The translations under genes were made by a program, and so were the position numbers. From the NCBI RefSeq assembly GCF_009695775.1, contig NZ_VUNG01000009.1:37181-95449 (forward strand): 58,269 bases of DNA. The letters are read 5' to 3'. How positions within the stretch are numbered: position 1 is the first letter of the stretch; the number at the start of each line of letters is the position of its first letter. This stretch comes from Hallella mizrahii. Its GTDB lineage: Bacteria > Bacteroidota > Bacteroidia > Bacteroidales > Bacteroidaceae. The notes beneath the pieces are model-generated. The model worked only from the letters and a program-made list of their open reading frames with translations. It was not told the origin of the DNA and did not search any database. Positions 44,586 through 54,887 of this stretch are shown one piece after another.

Positions 44586-45965
44586 TCAGAACATCTTGCG
44601 CACGCGGTCAATGCCGGCAACAAGCGTGTCGATCTCCTCCTTGGTATTGTACAACGCAAAGGAAGCACGCACGGTTCCCAACACCCCCAGACGATCCATC
44701 AACGGCTGCGCACAATGGTGACCCGTACGCACAGCAATGCCCAGACGGTCAAGGAGAGTGCCCAAATCCATGTGGTGGATATTGCCTACATTGAAGCTGA
44801 CGACAGCGTCGTGGAGTTGAGAGTTGAAAGTTGAGAGTTGAGAGTTGAAAGTTGAGAGTTGAGAGTTGGAAGACAAGTGTTGAGAGTTGGAAGACAAGAG
44901 TTGACTATTCTTGCCAACTGCATCAAAGCCATAGCCCTCTTTCCTACGGTTGTAATCATTCTCATCTCTCAACTCTTCAACTCTCAACTTTCCATAGATT
45001 TTCATCTCCGGTATCTCCTGAAGCCGCTGAATGGCGTAGCGGGTGAGTTCCTGCTCATGAGCCGCAATGTTGTCCATCCCTAACTTCGTCACGTAGTCAA
45101 GTGCCATGGCGAGTCCATGCGAGGCAATATAGTCGGGCGTACCGGCCTCAAACTTCAAAGGCGGACGCTCGAAGGTGGTATGCTCAAAGCTCACGTGCTC
45201 AATCATCTCACCACCCCCCTGATACGGCGGCAACTTCTCCAGCCAAGCCTCTTTGCCATAGAGCACGCCAATGCCTGTGGGACCATAGACCTTGTGTCCG
45301 CTGAAGACAAAGAAATCGCAGTCGATGTCCTGTACATCCACCTTGAAGTGGGGCGCACTCTGAGCACCGTCAATCATCACGGGCACACCATGCTCGTGGG
45401 CAATGCGCACGATGTCCTTCACAGGATTGACCGTACCAAGGACGTTGCTCACATGACAAACCGATACGATGCGTGTCTTCTCAGTGAAAAGGCTTCTATA
45501 AGCCTCCATGTCGAGGATGCCGTCATCGCTCATCGGTATGACCTTAAGCACAATGCCCTTCTTGCGTGCTTGCAATTGCCAGGGCACGATATTGGAGTGG
45601 TGCTCCATTGTGGAGACGATGACTTCATCGCCTTCCTGCATACACTCGTCAGCGAAAGTGCTGGCCACCAGGTTCAGTCCCTCGGTGGTGCCACGGGTGA
45701 AGACGATCTCTGTGGTGGACTTGGCATTGAGAAATCGTCGTACCGTTTCACGTGCCTGCTCATGCAACTCGGTAGCCTGCTGGCTCATCCAGTGCACGCC
45801 CCGGTGTACATTGGCATTGACATTGAGGTATTCTTCGCGCATAGCGTCCAAGACACAGAGTGGTTTCTGTGTCGTAGCCGCGTTGTCGAAATAGACCAAC
45901 GGCTTGTCGTAGACTTTACGCGACAATATCGGGAAATCTTCCCGCACTTGATTGATATCGTACAT
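44586..45965 (-). CDS. sufS: Cysteine desulfurase SufS with in-frame repeat insertion
   Basis: SufS is the PLP enzyme that takes sulfur from cysteine for Fe-S cluster assembly. Family features are [10 protein letters not shown] near residue 27, [19 protein letters not shown], the PLP lysine in [11 protein letters not shown], and RTGHHCAQP with catalytic C418. It is 459 residues against about 400-406 usual. Residues about 325-384 are extra: they read through a repeat element and include NSQLSTF repeated (21 nt, three heptamers). The insertion falls between MKIYGK and [10 protein letters not shown], a surface hairpin in the small domain, so the enzyme may remain active. It follows sufD after a spacer made of the same element. 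Confidence 0.93.
   Translation of the reverse strand: MYDINQVREDFPILSRKVYDKPLVYFDNAATTQKPLCVLDAMREEYLNVNANVHRGVHWMSQQATELHEQARETVRRFLNAKSTTEIVFTRGTTEGLNLVASTFADECMQEGDEVIVSTMEHHSNIVPWQLQARKKGIVLKVIPMSDDGILDMEAYRSLFTEKTRIVSVCHVSNVLGTVNPVKDIVRIAHEHGVPVMIDGAQSAPHFKVDVQDIDCDFFVFSGHKVYGPTGIGVLYGKEAWLEKLPPYQGGGEMIEHVSFEHTTFERPPLKFEAGTPDYIASHGLAMALDYVTKLGMDNIAAHEQELTRYAIQRLQEIPEMKIYGKLRVEELRDENDYNRRKEGYGFDAVGKNSQLLSSNSQHLSSNSQLSTFNSQLSTFNSQLHDAVVSFNVGNIHHMDLGTLLDRLGIAVRTGHHCAQPLMDRLGVLGTVRASFALYNTKEEIDTLVAGIDRVRKMF
44815..44994. repeat. Heptamer-armed palindromic element, copy A, inside sufS
   Basis: Left arm: 13 consecutive heptamers (consensus GAGTTGA, 44815-44905). Core: CCCTCTTTCCTACGGTT (44936-44952). 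Right arm: inverted heptamers TCTCAAC, TCTTCAAC, TCTCAAC and a TTTCC end (to 44994). The whole 180 bp is free of stops in the sufS frame and adds 60 codons. Confidence 0.88.
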
Positions 45966-45971
45966 AGCTAA

Positions 45972-46163
45972 ATAGTTGAGAGTTGAGAGTTGAAAGTTGA
46001 GAGTTGAGAGTTGAGAGTTGAAAGTTGAGTGCTAAAGAGTTGAAAGTTGAGTGCTAAAGAGTTGAAAGTTAAAGATAAATGCAGCAAAGATAGAGCTACG
46101 CATACCCCTCTATCCTACGGTTCAAATAACTCTCAACTCTTCAACTTTCAACTCTCAACTCTT
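45972..46163. repeat. Heptamer-armed palindromic element, copy B, between sufD and sufS
   Basis: Left arm: heptamers from 45973 (TAGTTGA, then GAGTTGA and AAGTTGA variants). Two copies of the 22-bp unit AGTTGAAAGTTGAGTGCTAA plus AG are included. Core: CCCTCTATCCTACGGTT (46106-46122). Right arm: TCTCAAC, TCTTCAAC, TTTCAAC, TCTCAAC (46131 on). The core-to-arm distance (8 bp) equals that in copy A. The sufD stop TGA lies within the right arm, and the sufS ATG is 7 bp from the left end. Confidence 0.88.
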
Positions 46164-47504
46164 TTTGATTTTGCAATTCTCACAGTTGCCGAGCTCACCG
46201 CGGAAGCGCTTCTCCACGAGGTGATGGAGCCGGTCGCGCAAGGGTTCGAGCTTGATCTGGTCAATGACCTCACCAACGAAAGCGAACTCCAGAAGCAACT
46301 TAGCCTCATGCTCGTCGATACCGCGCTGCTGCATATAGAAAAGCGCAGCGTCGTTGAGCTGTCCCACCGTAGAGCCATGCGCACACTTCACGTCGTCGGC
46401 ATAGATCTCCAGCATCGGCTGAGTGTACATCCGCGCCGTCTTTGTCATCACAAGATTCTGATTTGTTTCCTGCGATGTTGTCTTCTGACTGCCATGCCGA
46501 ACGAGCACTCTACCGGCAAAGGCACCGACGGCCTGCCCGTCGAGCACATATTTATAGAGTTCATGCGAATCGCAGTGTCCCACCTGATGATCGATGAGCG
46601 TGTTGTTGTCGACATGCTCACTGTGGTCAGCAATGACGCAGCCGTTGCACCAGCACTCAGCGCCCTCGCCCTTGAAGACCAGGTCGAGTTTGTTGCGTGT
46701 CACGCCATTTCGTAGTGTGATGACATTATGATTAAAGCGGCTGTTGGCCTGCTGCTCGACATAGACGTTGGACACACGTGTATTCTTCTCGTGAGTCTGC
46801 TCCAGACAATAGAGGTCGAGACCGGCATTGTCGCCAACATAAGCCTCGATGACCTGCGTGCCAAGGAAGTGACGGTCGTCGGCGGAGTCGTCGCAGAAGA
46901 GGAACTTAGCCTCACTGCCTTCGTCCATGACAATGAGTACACGGCGGTTGACCATCAGATCCACGTCAGAGCGCAGGATGTTCACCACCTGAATGGCACG
47001 GTCCACTTTGACATTCTTCGGCACATAGACAAAGAGACCGTCCTGCGCCAGCATGGTGTTCAGCGCGGTCACCGCGTCCTCTTCAGTCTTGGCGATCTTA
47101 CCATAGTACTTCTCCACGAGGTCGGGATGGTTGTGCGCCGCGTCGCAAAGACTCTCCACGACGACGCCCTCGGGCAATTGCGCCTTGGGCAGTGCCTTCT
47201 TATAGAACTGGTCGTTGACGACAAAATAGAGAGAAGTGCTGAGGTTGGGTACATCACAATGGAAGACATCGTAAGGGTTGACCGGGATGTCAATGCGGTT
47301 GATGTTCAGTCCATAGTCGGGTGCGAAGAGTTCCTGCATGTCGGTGTACTTATATCGCTCAACCTTGCGTGAGGGAAAGCCCTGCCGCTTGAAGTCCTCA
47401 AAAGCCTTGTCGCGCAGCGCGTTGAGCACAGGCGCGCTGTGCCCGGCAATCATCTGCCGCGTCTGGCTGTAGAGGTCGATATATTGTTGTTCTGCTTGAG
47501 TCAT
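46155..47504 (-). CDS. sufD: Fe-S assembly scaffold subunit SufD
   Basis: SufD is the partner of SufB in the SufBC2D scaffold. The beta-helical core with AYVGDNAGLDLYCLEQTHEKNTRVSN, the family segment QTTSQETNQNLVMTKTARMYTQPMLEIYADDVKCAHGSTVGQLNDAALFYMQQRGI and the C-terminal helices are all present. Length 449 residues is typical. The last codons and stop (KKS-stop) lie within the heptamer arm of the downstream repeat element. It starts 12 bp after sufC. Confidence 0.95.
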   Translation of the reverse strand: MTQAEQQYIDLYSQTRQMIAGHSAPVLNALRDKAFEDFKRQGFPSRKVERYKYTDMQELFAPDYGLNINRIDIPVNPYDVFHCDVPNLSTSLYFVVNDQFYKKALPKAQLPEGVVVESLCDAAHNHPDLVEKYYGKIAKTEEDAVTALNTMLAQDGLFVYVPKNVKVDRAIQVVNILRSDVDLMVNRRVLIVMDEGSEAKFLFCDDSADDRHFLGTQVIEAYVGDNAGLDLYCLEQTHEKNTRVSNVYVEQQANSRFNHNVITLRNGVTRNKLDLVFKGEGAECWCNGCVIADHSEHVDNNTLIDHQVGHCDSHELYKYVLDGQAVGAFAGRVLVRHGSQKTTSQETNQNLVMTKTARMYTQPMLEIYADDVKCAHGSTVGQLNDAALFYMQQRGIDEHEAKLLLEFAFVGEVIDQIKLEPLRDRLHHLVEKRFRGELGNCENCKIKKS

Positions 47505-47516
47505 ACGCCAACCTCC

Positions 47517-48281
47517 TTATTTACCATATTTAGCGTCAGCCTCTTCCTTGATCCAGTCGTAGCCGCGCTTCTCTATCTCCTTGGCGAGCTCTGGACCTTC
47601 GGTCTTGACGATACGACCATTGTACAGCACGTGCACAATGTTGGGCTTGATCATGTCGAGCAACCGCTCGTAGTGCGTGATGACGATAATGGACTTCTTC
47701 GGGGTGAAGAGCTTGTTCACACCATCAGCTACAATACGCATGGCGTCGACATCCAATCCTGAGTCAGTCTCGTCGAGGATACTCAACTGTGGGTCGAGCA
47801 TTGCCATCTGAAAGATCTCGTTGCGTTTCTTCTCACCACCTGAGAAGCCCTCGTTGACGGAGCGGCGTGAGAGTTTGGCGTCGAGCTCCACGATCTCACG
47901 CTTCTCGCGCATAAGCTTCATGAAGTCGGCAGCCGTCAGCGGCTCCAAGCCCTGATACTTCCGTTTGGCGTTGACGGCGGCCTTCATGAAGTTGACCATC
48001 GACACGCCGGGGATCTCCACAGGGTACTGGAAACTGAGGAAGAGCCCCTCGCGGGCACGGTCTTCGGGCTTCATCTCCAACAGATTCTTACCATTGAAGA
48101 TGGCCTCGCCCTCGGTGACGGTGTAAAGCGGATTTCCGGTAAGCACAGCAGACAGCGTAGACTTACCCGAACCGTTAGGTCCCATGATAGCGTGAATCTC
48201 GCCGTCGGCGACGGTGAGGTTGATACCTTTTAATATCTCTTTGCCTGCAATAGAGGCATGTAAGTTCTTTACTTCTAACAT
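47517..48281 (-). CDS. sufC: Fe-S assembly ATPase SufC
   Basis: SufC is the ABC-type ATPase of the SufBCD complex. Walker A GPNGSGKST is at 34-42, the signature FSGGEKKRNEIFQM is about 145-158, Walker B is LSILDETDSGLDVDAM, and the switch histidine lies in VITHYERLL. It has 254 residues. It lies between sufB and sufD with short spacers (24 and 12 bp), all one operon. Confidence 0.97.
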   Translation of the reverse strand: MLEVKNLHASIAGKEILKGINLTVADGEIHAIMGPNGSGKSTLSAVLTGNPLYTVTEGEAIFNGKNLLEMKPEDRAREGLFLSFQYPVEIPGVSMVNFMKAAVNAKRKYQGLEPLTAADFMKLMREKREIVELDAKLSRRSVNEGFSGGEKKRNEIFQMAMLDPQLSILDETDSGLDVDAMRIVADGVNKLFTPKKSIIVITHYERLLDMIKPNIVHVLYNGRIVKTEGPELAKEIEKRGYDWIKEEADAKYGK

Positions 48282-48305
48282 TGTTCTAATCTATTCTAAG
48301 TTTGT

Positions 48306-49763
48306 TTATCCTACGGTTCCCTCCAAAGAGACGGACAGCAGTTTCTGTGCCTCCACGGCAAACTCCATAGGCAGCTTGTTGAGCACCTCCTTGGCATAGC
48401 CGTTGACGATGAGCCCGACGGCATCCTCTGTGGGGATACCGCGCTGATTGCAATAGAAGAGCTGATCCTCGGAAATCTTAGAGGTCGTCGCCTCATGTTC
48501 CACAATGGCGGTGTCGTTGTGAATGTCCATATAGGGGAAGGTATGCGCACCGCAGTCAGAGCCCAGCAGCAGAGAGTCGCACGAACTGTAGTTACGGGCA
48601 TTCTCGGCACCCGTTGCCACTCTCACAAGCCCACGATAGGAGTTTTGGCTGTGCCCGGCAGAGATACCCTTTGAGATGATCGTGCTCTTGGTATTCTTGC
48701 CGATATGGATCATCTTCGTACCCGTGTCGGCTTCCTGATAGTTGTTGGTCACGGCCACACTGTAGAACTCAGCCTGCGAGTTGTCGCCGCGCAGGACGCA
48801 CGATGGATACTTCCACGTCACGGCCGACCCCGTCTCTACCTGTGTCCAGCTGAGCTTTGAGTTGACACCACGGCAGTCACCACGTTTGGTGACGAGGTTG
48901 AGGACACCACCTTTACCATGCTCATCGCCGGGATACCAGTTCTGCACAGTAGAGTACTTCACCTCAGCATTGTTCATCACCACGATCTCCACGACAGCAG
49001 CATGGAGCTGATTCTCGTCGCGCATCGGTGCCGTACAGCCTTCGAGATAGCTCACATAAGCATCGTCATCGGCAATGATCAGCGTACGCTCAAACTGTCC
49101 GGTGTTGCGGGCGTTGATGCGGAAGTAGCTGCTCAGCTCCATCGGGCAGCGCACGCCTTTGGGAATATAGACAAAGCTACCGTCAGAGAACACTGCCGAG
49201 TTGAGTGCCGACGTGAAGTTGTCGCGATAGGACACCACACTGCCGAGATACTGACGCACGAGGTCAGGATGCTGCTTGACGGCCTCACCGATACTGGAGA
49301 AGATGATACCCTTCTCAGCTAACTGTTTCTTGAAGGTTGTCTTCACCGACACCGAGTCCATGACAGCGTCGACAGCCGTACCGCTCAATGCGAGGCGCTC
49401 CTCCAAGGGGATGCCAAGTTTGTCGAAAGTCTTCTCCAGCTCGGGATCTATCTCCTTGTTTTTAGGCTTCTTGGCCAACGGATCGGCATAGTACGAGATA
49501 GCCTGAAAGTCGATGTGCGGCACATGCACGTGGCCCCATGTGGGCACGGGCAGCGTGAGCCAATAGCGGTAAGCCTTCAAACGAAAGTCGAGAAGCCAGT
49601 CAGGCTCGCCTTTCTTCTGCGAGATCAGACGTACCACATCCTCGTTGAGTCCTTTAGGGATGATGTCTGTATGGACATCGGTGGTGAAGCCGTACTCGTA
49701 CTTCTGCTCCGCCACTTCCCTGACGAACTTGTTCTTTTCTTTATCGTTGATTTGTATTTCCAT
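48306..49763 (-). CDS. sufB: Fe-S assembly scaffold subunit SufB
   Basis: SufB is the scaffold on which nascent Fe-S clusters are built. The protein has 485 residues. It contains [20 protein letters not shown], the beta-helix with [23 protein letters not shown], and the late conserved region [23 protein letters not shown] with the functional cysteine. It is the first gene of the operon sufB-sufC-sufD-sufS-rnhB. The 247-bp gap upstream shows no clear TAnnTTTG box or Fur-like operator that I could identify. Confidence 0.96.
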   Translation of the reverse strand: MEIQINDKEKNKFVREVAEQKYEYGFTTDVHTDIIPKGLNEDVVRLISQKKGEPDWLLDFRLKAYRYWLTLPVPTWGHVHVPHIDFQAISYYADPLAKKPKNKEIDPELEKTFDKLGIPLEERLALSGTAVDAVMDSVSVKTTFKKQLAEKGIIFSSIGEAVKQHPDLVRQYLGSVVSYRDNFTSALNSAVFSDGSFVYIPKGVRCPMELSSYFRINARNTGQFERTLIIADDDAYVSYLEGCTAPMRDENQLHAAVVEIVVMNNAEVKYSTVQNWYPGDEHGKGGVLNLVTKRGDCRGVNSKLSWTQVETGSAVTWKYPSCVLRGDNSQAEFYSVAVTNNYQEADTGTKMIHIGKNTKSTIISKGISAGHSQNSYRGLVRVATGAENARNYSSCDSLLLGSDCGAHTFPYMDIHNDTAIVEHEATTSKISEDQLFYCNQRGIPTEDAVGLIVNGYAKEVLNKLPMEFAVEAQKLLSVSLEGTVG

Positions 49764-49906
49764 AAATGATAATATATAGAGATTGGAAATATGACACCAT
49801 TGTCGTCAGCCTCAAAGCGACAAACAACGTGCCACATGGCTTGGGACAAGTCAAAGCGGTCACAAATGTGGTAATTTGTCAAGCTTCTGTCCTTGTCGGC
49901 AATATT

Positions 49907-49946
49907 GAAAAAGCAGGGGCGCAACAGATCTGACCTATTGCGCCCC
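49907..49946 (-). terminator. infB terminator
   Basis: GGGGCGCAA (49916-49924) and TTGCGCCCC (49938-49946) form a 9-bp stem. On the minus strand it is followed by TGCTTTTTC. It ends the rimP-nusA-infB transcript before the divergently spaced sufB promoter region. Confidence 0.82.
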
Positions 49947-50010
49947 CACCCTATATTCTGTTCGATACACCTTATTATATATATAGGTGCCGCGCACCTC
50001 TCGCCGCCGT

Positions 50011-52929
50011 TTAGAGCTTCTGCTCTACCTCCACCTCAGTGAAGGTCTCGAGCTGGTCACCCACCTGGATGTCGTTGTAGTTGACGAGCGAGATACCGCA
50101 CTCCAGTCCGGCGGCAACCTCTTTGGCATCGTCCTTATAGCGTTTCAGGGCAGCAATAGGAGCTGTGTGTACGACAATGCCGTCGCGAACCACACGGGCC
50201 TTGTCCTTGTTGTGGACTTTGCCTTCGGTGACAAGACCACCGGCAATGGTTCCCACCTTGGAAATCTTGAAGACCTGCTTGACCTCTACCTGTCCGGTGA
50301 CGATTTCCTTCTTCACCTTGTCGAGCATACCGACCATAGCAGACTTTACGTCGTCGATGGCATCGTAGATGACTGAGTAAGTGTTGATCTCCACACCGTC
50401 GTTGTCGGCGAGCTTACGGGCAGCAGCCGAAGGACGTACCTGGAAGCCTACGATGATGGCATCGGAAGCATCGGCCAGTGTGACATCGTTCTCCGAGATC
50501 TGGCCGACGGCCTTGTAGATGACCTTGACCTGTACCTTCTCGGTAGACAGCTTGATGAACGAGTCGCTCAGAGCCTCCACGGAACCGTCGGTATCACCCT
50601 TGACGATGATGTTCATCTCGTGGAACTCACCACGCGCGATACGGTGCGAGATGTCGCTCAGTGTCAGACGGGTCTGTGTACGCAGGCTCTGCTCACGCTG
50701 GAGTTGCTCACGCTTGTTGGCGATATCGCGCACCTCCTGCTCTGTGTCAAGCACATGGAACTGGTCGCCGGCCGTCGGTGCGCCATTCAGACCGAGTACG
50801 ATAGCGGGCTCGGCAGGCTTCACGTCGTCGATGCGCTGGTTGCGCTCGTTGAACATAGCCTTGACACGGCCCCAGCTGGTACCGGCGATGACATAGTCAC
50901 CCACATGGAGCGTACCATTGCTCACCAATACTGTGGACACATAGCCACGGCCCTTGTCGAGCGAGCTTTCGATGACCGTACCGGTAGCCTTGCGGTTGGG
51001 GTTGGCCTTGAGGTCGAGCATGTCTGCCTCCAAGAGCACCTTGTCCATCAGGTCATCAACACCGATACCCTTCTTGGCACTGATCTCCTGGCACTGATAC
51101 TTACCGCCCCACTCCTCGACGAGGAGGTTCATCTGTGCCAAGTCCTCACGTATCTTGTCGGGATTGGCTCCCGGCTTATCAATCTTGTTAATGGCAAACA
51201 CCATCGGCACACCGGCAGCCTGACAGTGGGCGATGGCCTCCTTGGTAGTAGGCATCACGCTGTCGTCGGCAGCAATGATGATGATGGCAATATCCGTCAC
51301 CTGTGCACCACGTGCACGCATGGCGGTGAAGGCCTCATGACCCGGCGTGTCGAGGAACGTCACCTTGCGGCCGTTCTTCAGTGTGACACTATAAGCACCA
51401 ATGTGCTGGGTGATGCCACCAGCCTCACCGGCGATGACGTTGGTATTGCGAATATGGTCGAGCAACGATGTCTTACCATGGTCGACATGACCCATGACGG
51501 TCACGATCGGCGCACGTGGCACGAGTTCGCTCTCGTCGTCCTGCTCCTCGCTGACAGCCTCCTGTACCTCAGCACTGACATACTCGGTCTTGAAACCGAA
51601 CTCGTCAGCCACCAGGTTGATGGTCTCAGCATCGAGGCGCTGGTTGATAGAAGCCATCACGCCAATGCTCATCAGTGTGGAGATGACCTGGTTGACACCT
51701 ACGTTCATCATCGTGGCAAGTTCAGAGACGGTAACAAACTCCGTCAGTTTCAGCGTCTTGCTTTCCTTCTTCTCGGCACGTGCCTCCTGGTTGAGTTTCT
51801 CCTGCACAGCCTCGCGCTTCTCCTTACGATACTTAGCGCCCTTCTTGGTCTGGCTCTGCTTACTCGTCAAGCGGGCAAGCGTCTCCTTGACCTGACGTGC
51901 TACATCCTCCTCTGTAACCTCAGCGGGCTTCTGTCCACCGCGCTTGCGGTTCTTCTTTTTCTTGCCCTGTCCATTGCCATTGCCTTGTTGGTTGGCAGCA
52001 GCGTTGATGTCGACACGGTCCTTGTTGATGCGCTGGCGCTTCTTGTGGTCGTTGTTGCCACCGTTGCCACCGTTCTGCTTGGCCTCGCGCTCACGACGGC
52101 GCTCTTCCTTGGATTTCTTCTTCGGACGTGTGCTCTGATTGATGGAGTCGAGGTCAATCTTTCCGAGTACGTTGACCTTTGGCGTGCTGAGGATCTTCTT
52201 CTCGCTGGAGAGTTGGAACACCTTGCTGCCCGGCTTGGGCTCAACGACCTCAGCCACCTTCACGGCAGCGATCTTTGGAGCGGCAGGCTTCTGAGCGGGT
52301 TTCTGCACGCTCTCCTGTGCTGCGGTCTTCACCGGCTCTTGCTTCTGCAGAGCGTTGGCGGCTTTCTCCACATGGTTCTCTGCCTTGGATTCCTGCTTTG
52401 CGGGCTCAGTCTTGGCCTGCTCGGGCTTTGGATTCTGCGACTGCGGCTTGGCAGCTACGTTGTCAGCAGGTTGCACACGTGCTGGTTGCTGCCCGGCTTT
52501 CTGCTGAGCAGGAGCAGGCTGAGGATGACTGACGGCAGCAGTCGTCGGCTCTGCTTTCTTGGGTTGGGAAGCATCAGACTTGATGACCACCGGTTTCTTG
52601 CCTACTGTGCTGAGGTCAATCTTGCCCAGCGGCTTGTAGGTCTGATGACCTGTGCCCTCCAGCACACTGCTGCCAGCGCGTGTATCTGATGGCTTAGCGG
52701 TCTGCGGACGCTTCTTGTCCTTCTTCTTACCAAAGAGCTTCTCGGCGTCGGTGCGCAAGGCTGCATCTTGCTTGAAAGCTTCGACGAGCGCAGCGTGCTG
52801 ACGCTCATTGAGCTTGTAGCTAAGATCGGCTTTGACCTCGCCCAACTCGCTCTTCTTTTGCAGGAATTCAACTGCCGTTTGCATTCCTATGTTTAATTCT
52901 CGTAATGCTTGGTTTAATCTGATGCTCAT
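50011..52929 (-). CDS. infB: Translation initiation factor IF-2
   Basis: IF-2 is the GTPase that places initiator tRNA on the ribosome. The 972-residue protein has a long N-terminal region rich in Ala, Gln, Pro and Lys (to about 400), an IF2_N-like region, then the G domain with GHVDHGKTS (480-488), DTPGHE and NKIDKPG. Domains II to IV follow to the C-terminus. It is the last gene of rimP-nusA-infB and has a terminator about 65 bp downstream. Confidence 0.97.
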   Translation of the reverse strand: MSIRLNQALRELNIGMQTAVEFLQKKSELGEVKADLSYKLNERQHAALVEAFKQDAALRTDAEKLFGKKKDKKRPQTAKPSDTRAGSSVLEGTGHQTYKPLGKIDLSTVGKKPVVIKSDASQPKKAEPTTAAVSHPQPAPAQQKAGQQPARVQPADNVAAKPQSQNPKPEQAKTEPAKQESKAENHVEKAANALQKQEPVKTAAQESVQKPAQKPAAPKIAAVKVAEVVEPKPGSKVFQLSSEKKILSTPKVNVLGKIDLDSINQSTRPKKKSKEERRREREAKQNGGNGGNNDHKKRQRINKDRVDINAAANQQGNGNGQGKKKKNRKRGGQKPAEVTEEDVARQVKETLARLTSKQSQTKKGAKYRKEKREAVQEKLNQEARAEKKESKTLKLTEFVTVSELATMMNVGVNQVISTLMSIGVMASINQRLDAETINLVADEFGFKTEYVSAEVQEAVSEEQDDESELVPRAPIVTVMGHVDHGKTSLLDHIRNTNVIAGEAGGITQHIGAYSVTLKNGRKVTFLDTPGHEAFTAMRARGAQVTDIAIIIIAADDSVMPTTKEAIAHCQAAGVPMVFAINKIDKPGANPDKIREDLAQMNLLVEEWGGKYQCQEISAKKGIGVDDLMDKVLLEADMLDLKANPNRKATGTVIESSLDKGRGYVSTVLVSNGTLHVGDYVIAGTSWGRVKAMFNERNQRIDDVKPAEPAIVLGLNGAPTAGDQFHVLDTEQEVRDIANKREQLQREQSLRTQTRLTLSDISHRIARGEFHEMNIIVKGDTDGSVEALSDSFIKLSTEKVQVKVIYKAVGQISENDVTLADASDAIIVGFQVRPSAAARKLADNDGVEINTYSVIYDAIDDVKSAMVGMLDKVKKEIVTGQVEVKQVFKISKVGTIAGGLVTEGKVHNKDKARVVRDGIVVHTAPIAALKRYKDDAKEVAAGLECGISLVNYNDIQVGDQLETFTEVEVEQKL

Positions 52930-52999
52930 ATACCCTGATATGTTCTACTTTCGTTTAAATTAATAAATGTGTGATGTGTGCGCCGTGCGGAGCAGCCTG

Positions 53000-54274
53000 T
53001 TAGTTCTCAAACTCCTTGCGCAGCACCTCGAGCACATGGTCGACGGTCTCTTCCTCCAAATCGGCCTTCTCCACCAGCATCTCGCGGGGAGCATTGAGGA
53101 CTGCCTTGGCGGTCTCGAGTCCTATGCCCTTGATGGCGTCTATAATCCACTGGTCGATTTCGTCGCTGAACTGATCGAGATAGACATCGTCCTCCTCCGG
53201 ATTCTGCTCACCGTCCTTGACCACACGGTACACGTCGATGGTGTATTCGGTCAGCATGGAAGCCAACTTGATGTTCAGACCGCCACGGCCGATGGCCAGG
53301 CTGACCTGATCGGGCTGAAGATAGACGTCGGCCTTCTTGTTCTCTTCGTCGATGGTGATACTCGTCACGGTAGCAGGACTCAACGCACGCTGGATAAACA
53401 GCTTGGTGTTGGCCGTCCAGTTGATGACGTCGATGTTCTCATTGTTGAGCTCGTGCACAATGCCGTGGACACGGCTGCCACGCACACCGACGCAAGCGCC
53501 TACCGGATCGATACGGTCGTCATAGCTCTCGACAGCCACCTTGGCACGCTCACCGGGCATGCGCGCGATCTTCTTGATGGCAATCAGGCCGTCGGCGATC
53601 TCGGGAACCTCCTGCTCCAGCAGTCGCTGCAGGAAGGTGGGACTGGTACGGGAGAGTATGATCTTCGGATTGTTGTTCTCGTTGTCGACACGCTCGATGA
53701 CGGCGCGCACGGTCTCGCCCTTGCGATACATGTCGCCGGGGATCTGCTCGCTCTTGGGCAGGATGAGCTCGTTGTTGTCGTCGTCGACGAGGAGCACTTC
53801 GCGCTTCCACACTTGATAGACCTCAGCGGCCATGACCTGGCCGACCTTGTCCTTGTATTTGTTGTAAAGCTGATCGTGCTCCAGTTCCAGCACCTTGCTG
53901 GCCAGTGTCTGACGCAGCGTGAGGATGGCACGGCGGCCGAACTTGGCGAAGTCGACTGACTCAGACACTTCCTCACCCACCTCGTAGTCGGGCTCTATCT
54001 TGCGTGCGTCGGTGAGACTGATCTCTTTGTTTTCGTCAGCCACCTCGCCGTCAGCGACAACCACACGGTTGCGGTAAATCTCAAAGTCACCTTTGTCGGG
54101 GTTGACGATGACATCAAAGTTTTCGTCGCTGCCGTAGATCTTTGCCAGCACGTTGCGGAAGCTTTCCTCCAGCACGCTCACGAGCGTGGTACGGTCGATG
54201 TTCTTGGTATCCTTAAACTCCCGGAAGGAGTCGATCATCGACACTTGCTCGTCGTCTTTCTTTCTTGCTACCAT
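53000..54274 (-). CDS. nusA: Transcription termination/antitermination factor NusA
   Basis: NusA binds RNA polymerase and RNA, affecting pausing, termination and antitermination. The order is N-terminal domain (to about 125), S1 domain (about 130-195), then KH domains with DPVGACVGVRGSRVHGIVHELNNENIDVINW and LAIGRGGLNIKLA. At 424 residues it lacks the acidic repeats of the longer E. coli protein, as usual outside Proteobacteria. It lies 71 bp after rimP and 70 bp before infB. Confidence 0.95.
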   Translation of the reverse strand: MVARKKDDEQVSMIDSFREFKDTKNIDRTTLVSVLEESFRNVLAKIYGSDENFDVIVNPDKGDFEIYRNRVVVADGEVADENKEISLTDARKIEPDYEVGEEVSESVDFAKFGRRAILTLRQTLASKVLELEHDQLYNKYKDKVGQVMAAEVYQVWKREVLLVDDDNNELILPKSEQIPGDMYRKGETVRAVIERVDNENNNPKIILSRTSPTFLQRLLEQEVPEIADGLIAIKKIARMPGERAKVAVESYDDRIDPVGACVGVRGSRVHGIVHELNNENIDVINWTANTKLFIQRALSPATVTSITIDEENKKADVYLQPDQVSLAIGRGGLNIKLASMLTEYTIDVYRVVKDGEQNPEEDDVYLDQFSDEIDQWIIDAIKGIGLETAKAVLNAPREMLVEKADLEEETVDHVLEVLRKEFEN

Positions 54275-54345
54275 ATATATTTTTCTTTATTGTTTCTCGT
54301 TGCCTAAGGCTGTGCCAAGACCTGTGTCCGGCTCAAGCCCTGTGC

Positions 54346-54813
54346 TTATTTGAAGTTGATGAGATACTTGGTGTATTTCACCTCATCCATGTTGAAGTTG
54401 TGGTCCACGTCCATCTTCACAGGACGTTTCTTGCCTTCAACTTTCACTTTTTCGTTGACAGTGACCACAAAGTTGCGTCCGTTGACACTCTTCAGGATGC
54501 CGCGCACCTTCTGTCCGTCAGCCTGCAGCACTTCCACGGGCTCGCCCACGAAGTTGTGGTACTGCTGTTCCACCTTGAAAGGCTGTCCGAGTCCTGCCGA
54601 CCCCACTTCGAGTTCATAGTCCTCGTCATCGCGGCTGAGATGGTCCTCGATATACTGGCTCAGCTGTGCGCAGTCTTCGATCCACACGCCGTCGGCATGA
54701 TCAATTTCAACTGTAATCTTGTCATCGGGCGTAACATTGACATCCACCAAGAAGTAGTCTTTGTCCTCCAGCCACTCATTCACTAATTGTTTTACGACGT
54801 TCTTGTCTATCAT
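54346..54813 (-). CDS. rimP: Ribosome maturation factor RimP
   Basis: RimP is needed for 30S subunit maturation. The 155-residue protein has the family segment YELEVGSAGLGQPFK, here with SAGLGQPF in place of the usual S-P-G-(L/I)-x-R-P-L, then an Sm-like C-terminal domain (VEVLQADGQKVRGILKSVNG). Its place directly before nusA and infB is the conserved order. A hairpin with a T run and a promoter box precede it. Confidence 0.92.
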   Translation of the reverse strand: MIDKNVVKQLVNEWLEDKDYFLVDVNVTPDDKITVEIDHADGVWIEDCAQLSQYIEDHLSRDDEDYELEVGSAGLGQPFKVEQQYHNFVGEPVEVLQADGQKVRGILKSVNGRNFVVTVNEKVKVEGKKRPVKMDVDHNFNMDEVKYTKYLINFK

Positions 54814-54841
54814 ATCATGCAGTTAAAAAACATGCGTTTAT

Positions 54842-54873
54842 AAAAAAATGAGGAGCTCTCGGGAGCCCCTCAT
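54842..54873 (-). terminator. Hairpin-T terminator or leader attenuator before rimP
   Basis: ATGAGGAGCTC (54848-54858) and GAGCCCCTCAT (54863-54873) form an 11-bp stem with one mismatch and a 4-nt loop. On the minus strand a run of seven T follows. It terminates the S41 transcript, but because a TAACTTTG box lies upstream of it, it would also be in the rimP leader. Confidence 0.78.
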
Positions 54874-54887
54874 TCCACTGAACACTG

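Noticed and set aside
43832..44668. ATG start of rnhB inside sufS
   Set aside because: The 54 extra residues read through the end of sufS and the heptamer array and have no RnhB character; TTG at 44506 gives a normal N-terminus.
44815..46163. CRISPR array
   Set aside because: The repeats are contiguous 7-bp or 22-bp units without unique spacers of constant length, and no cas genes are present.
49625..49924. Open frame extending upstream of sufB in another frame
   Set aside because: It overlaps the sufB start region and the infB terminator and has no family resemblance.
50620..52689. Long open frame of 689 codons on the plus strand opposite infB
   Set aside because: It lies entirely antisense to a clear IF-2 gene, has no recognisable domain, and results from the codon bias of the real gene. 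Similar antisense frames opposite GH95 (28034-29365) and GH43-GH8 (21661-23583) were rejected for the same reason.
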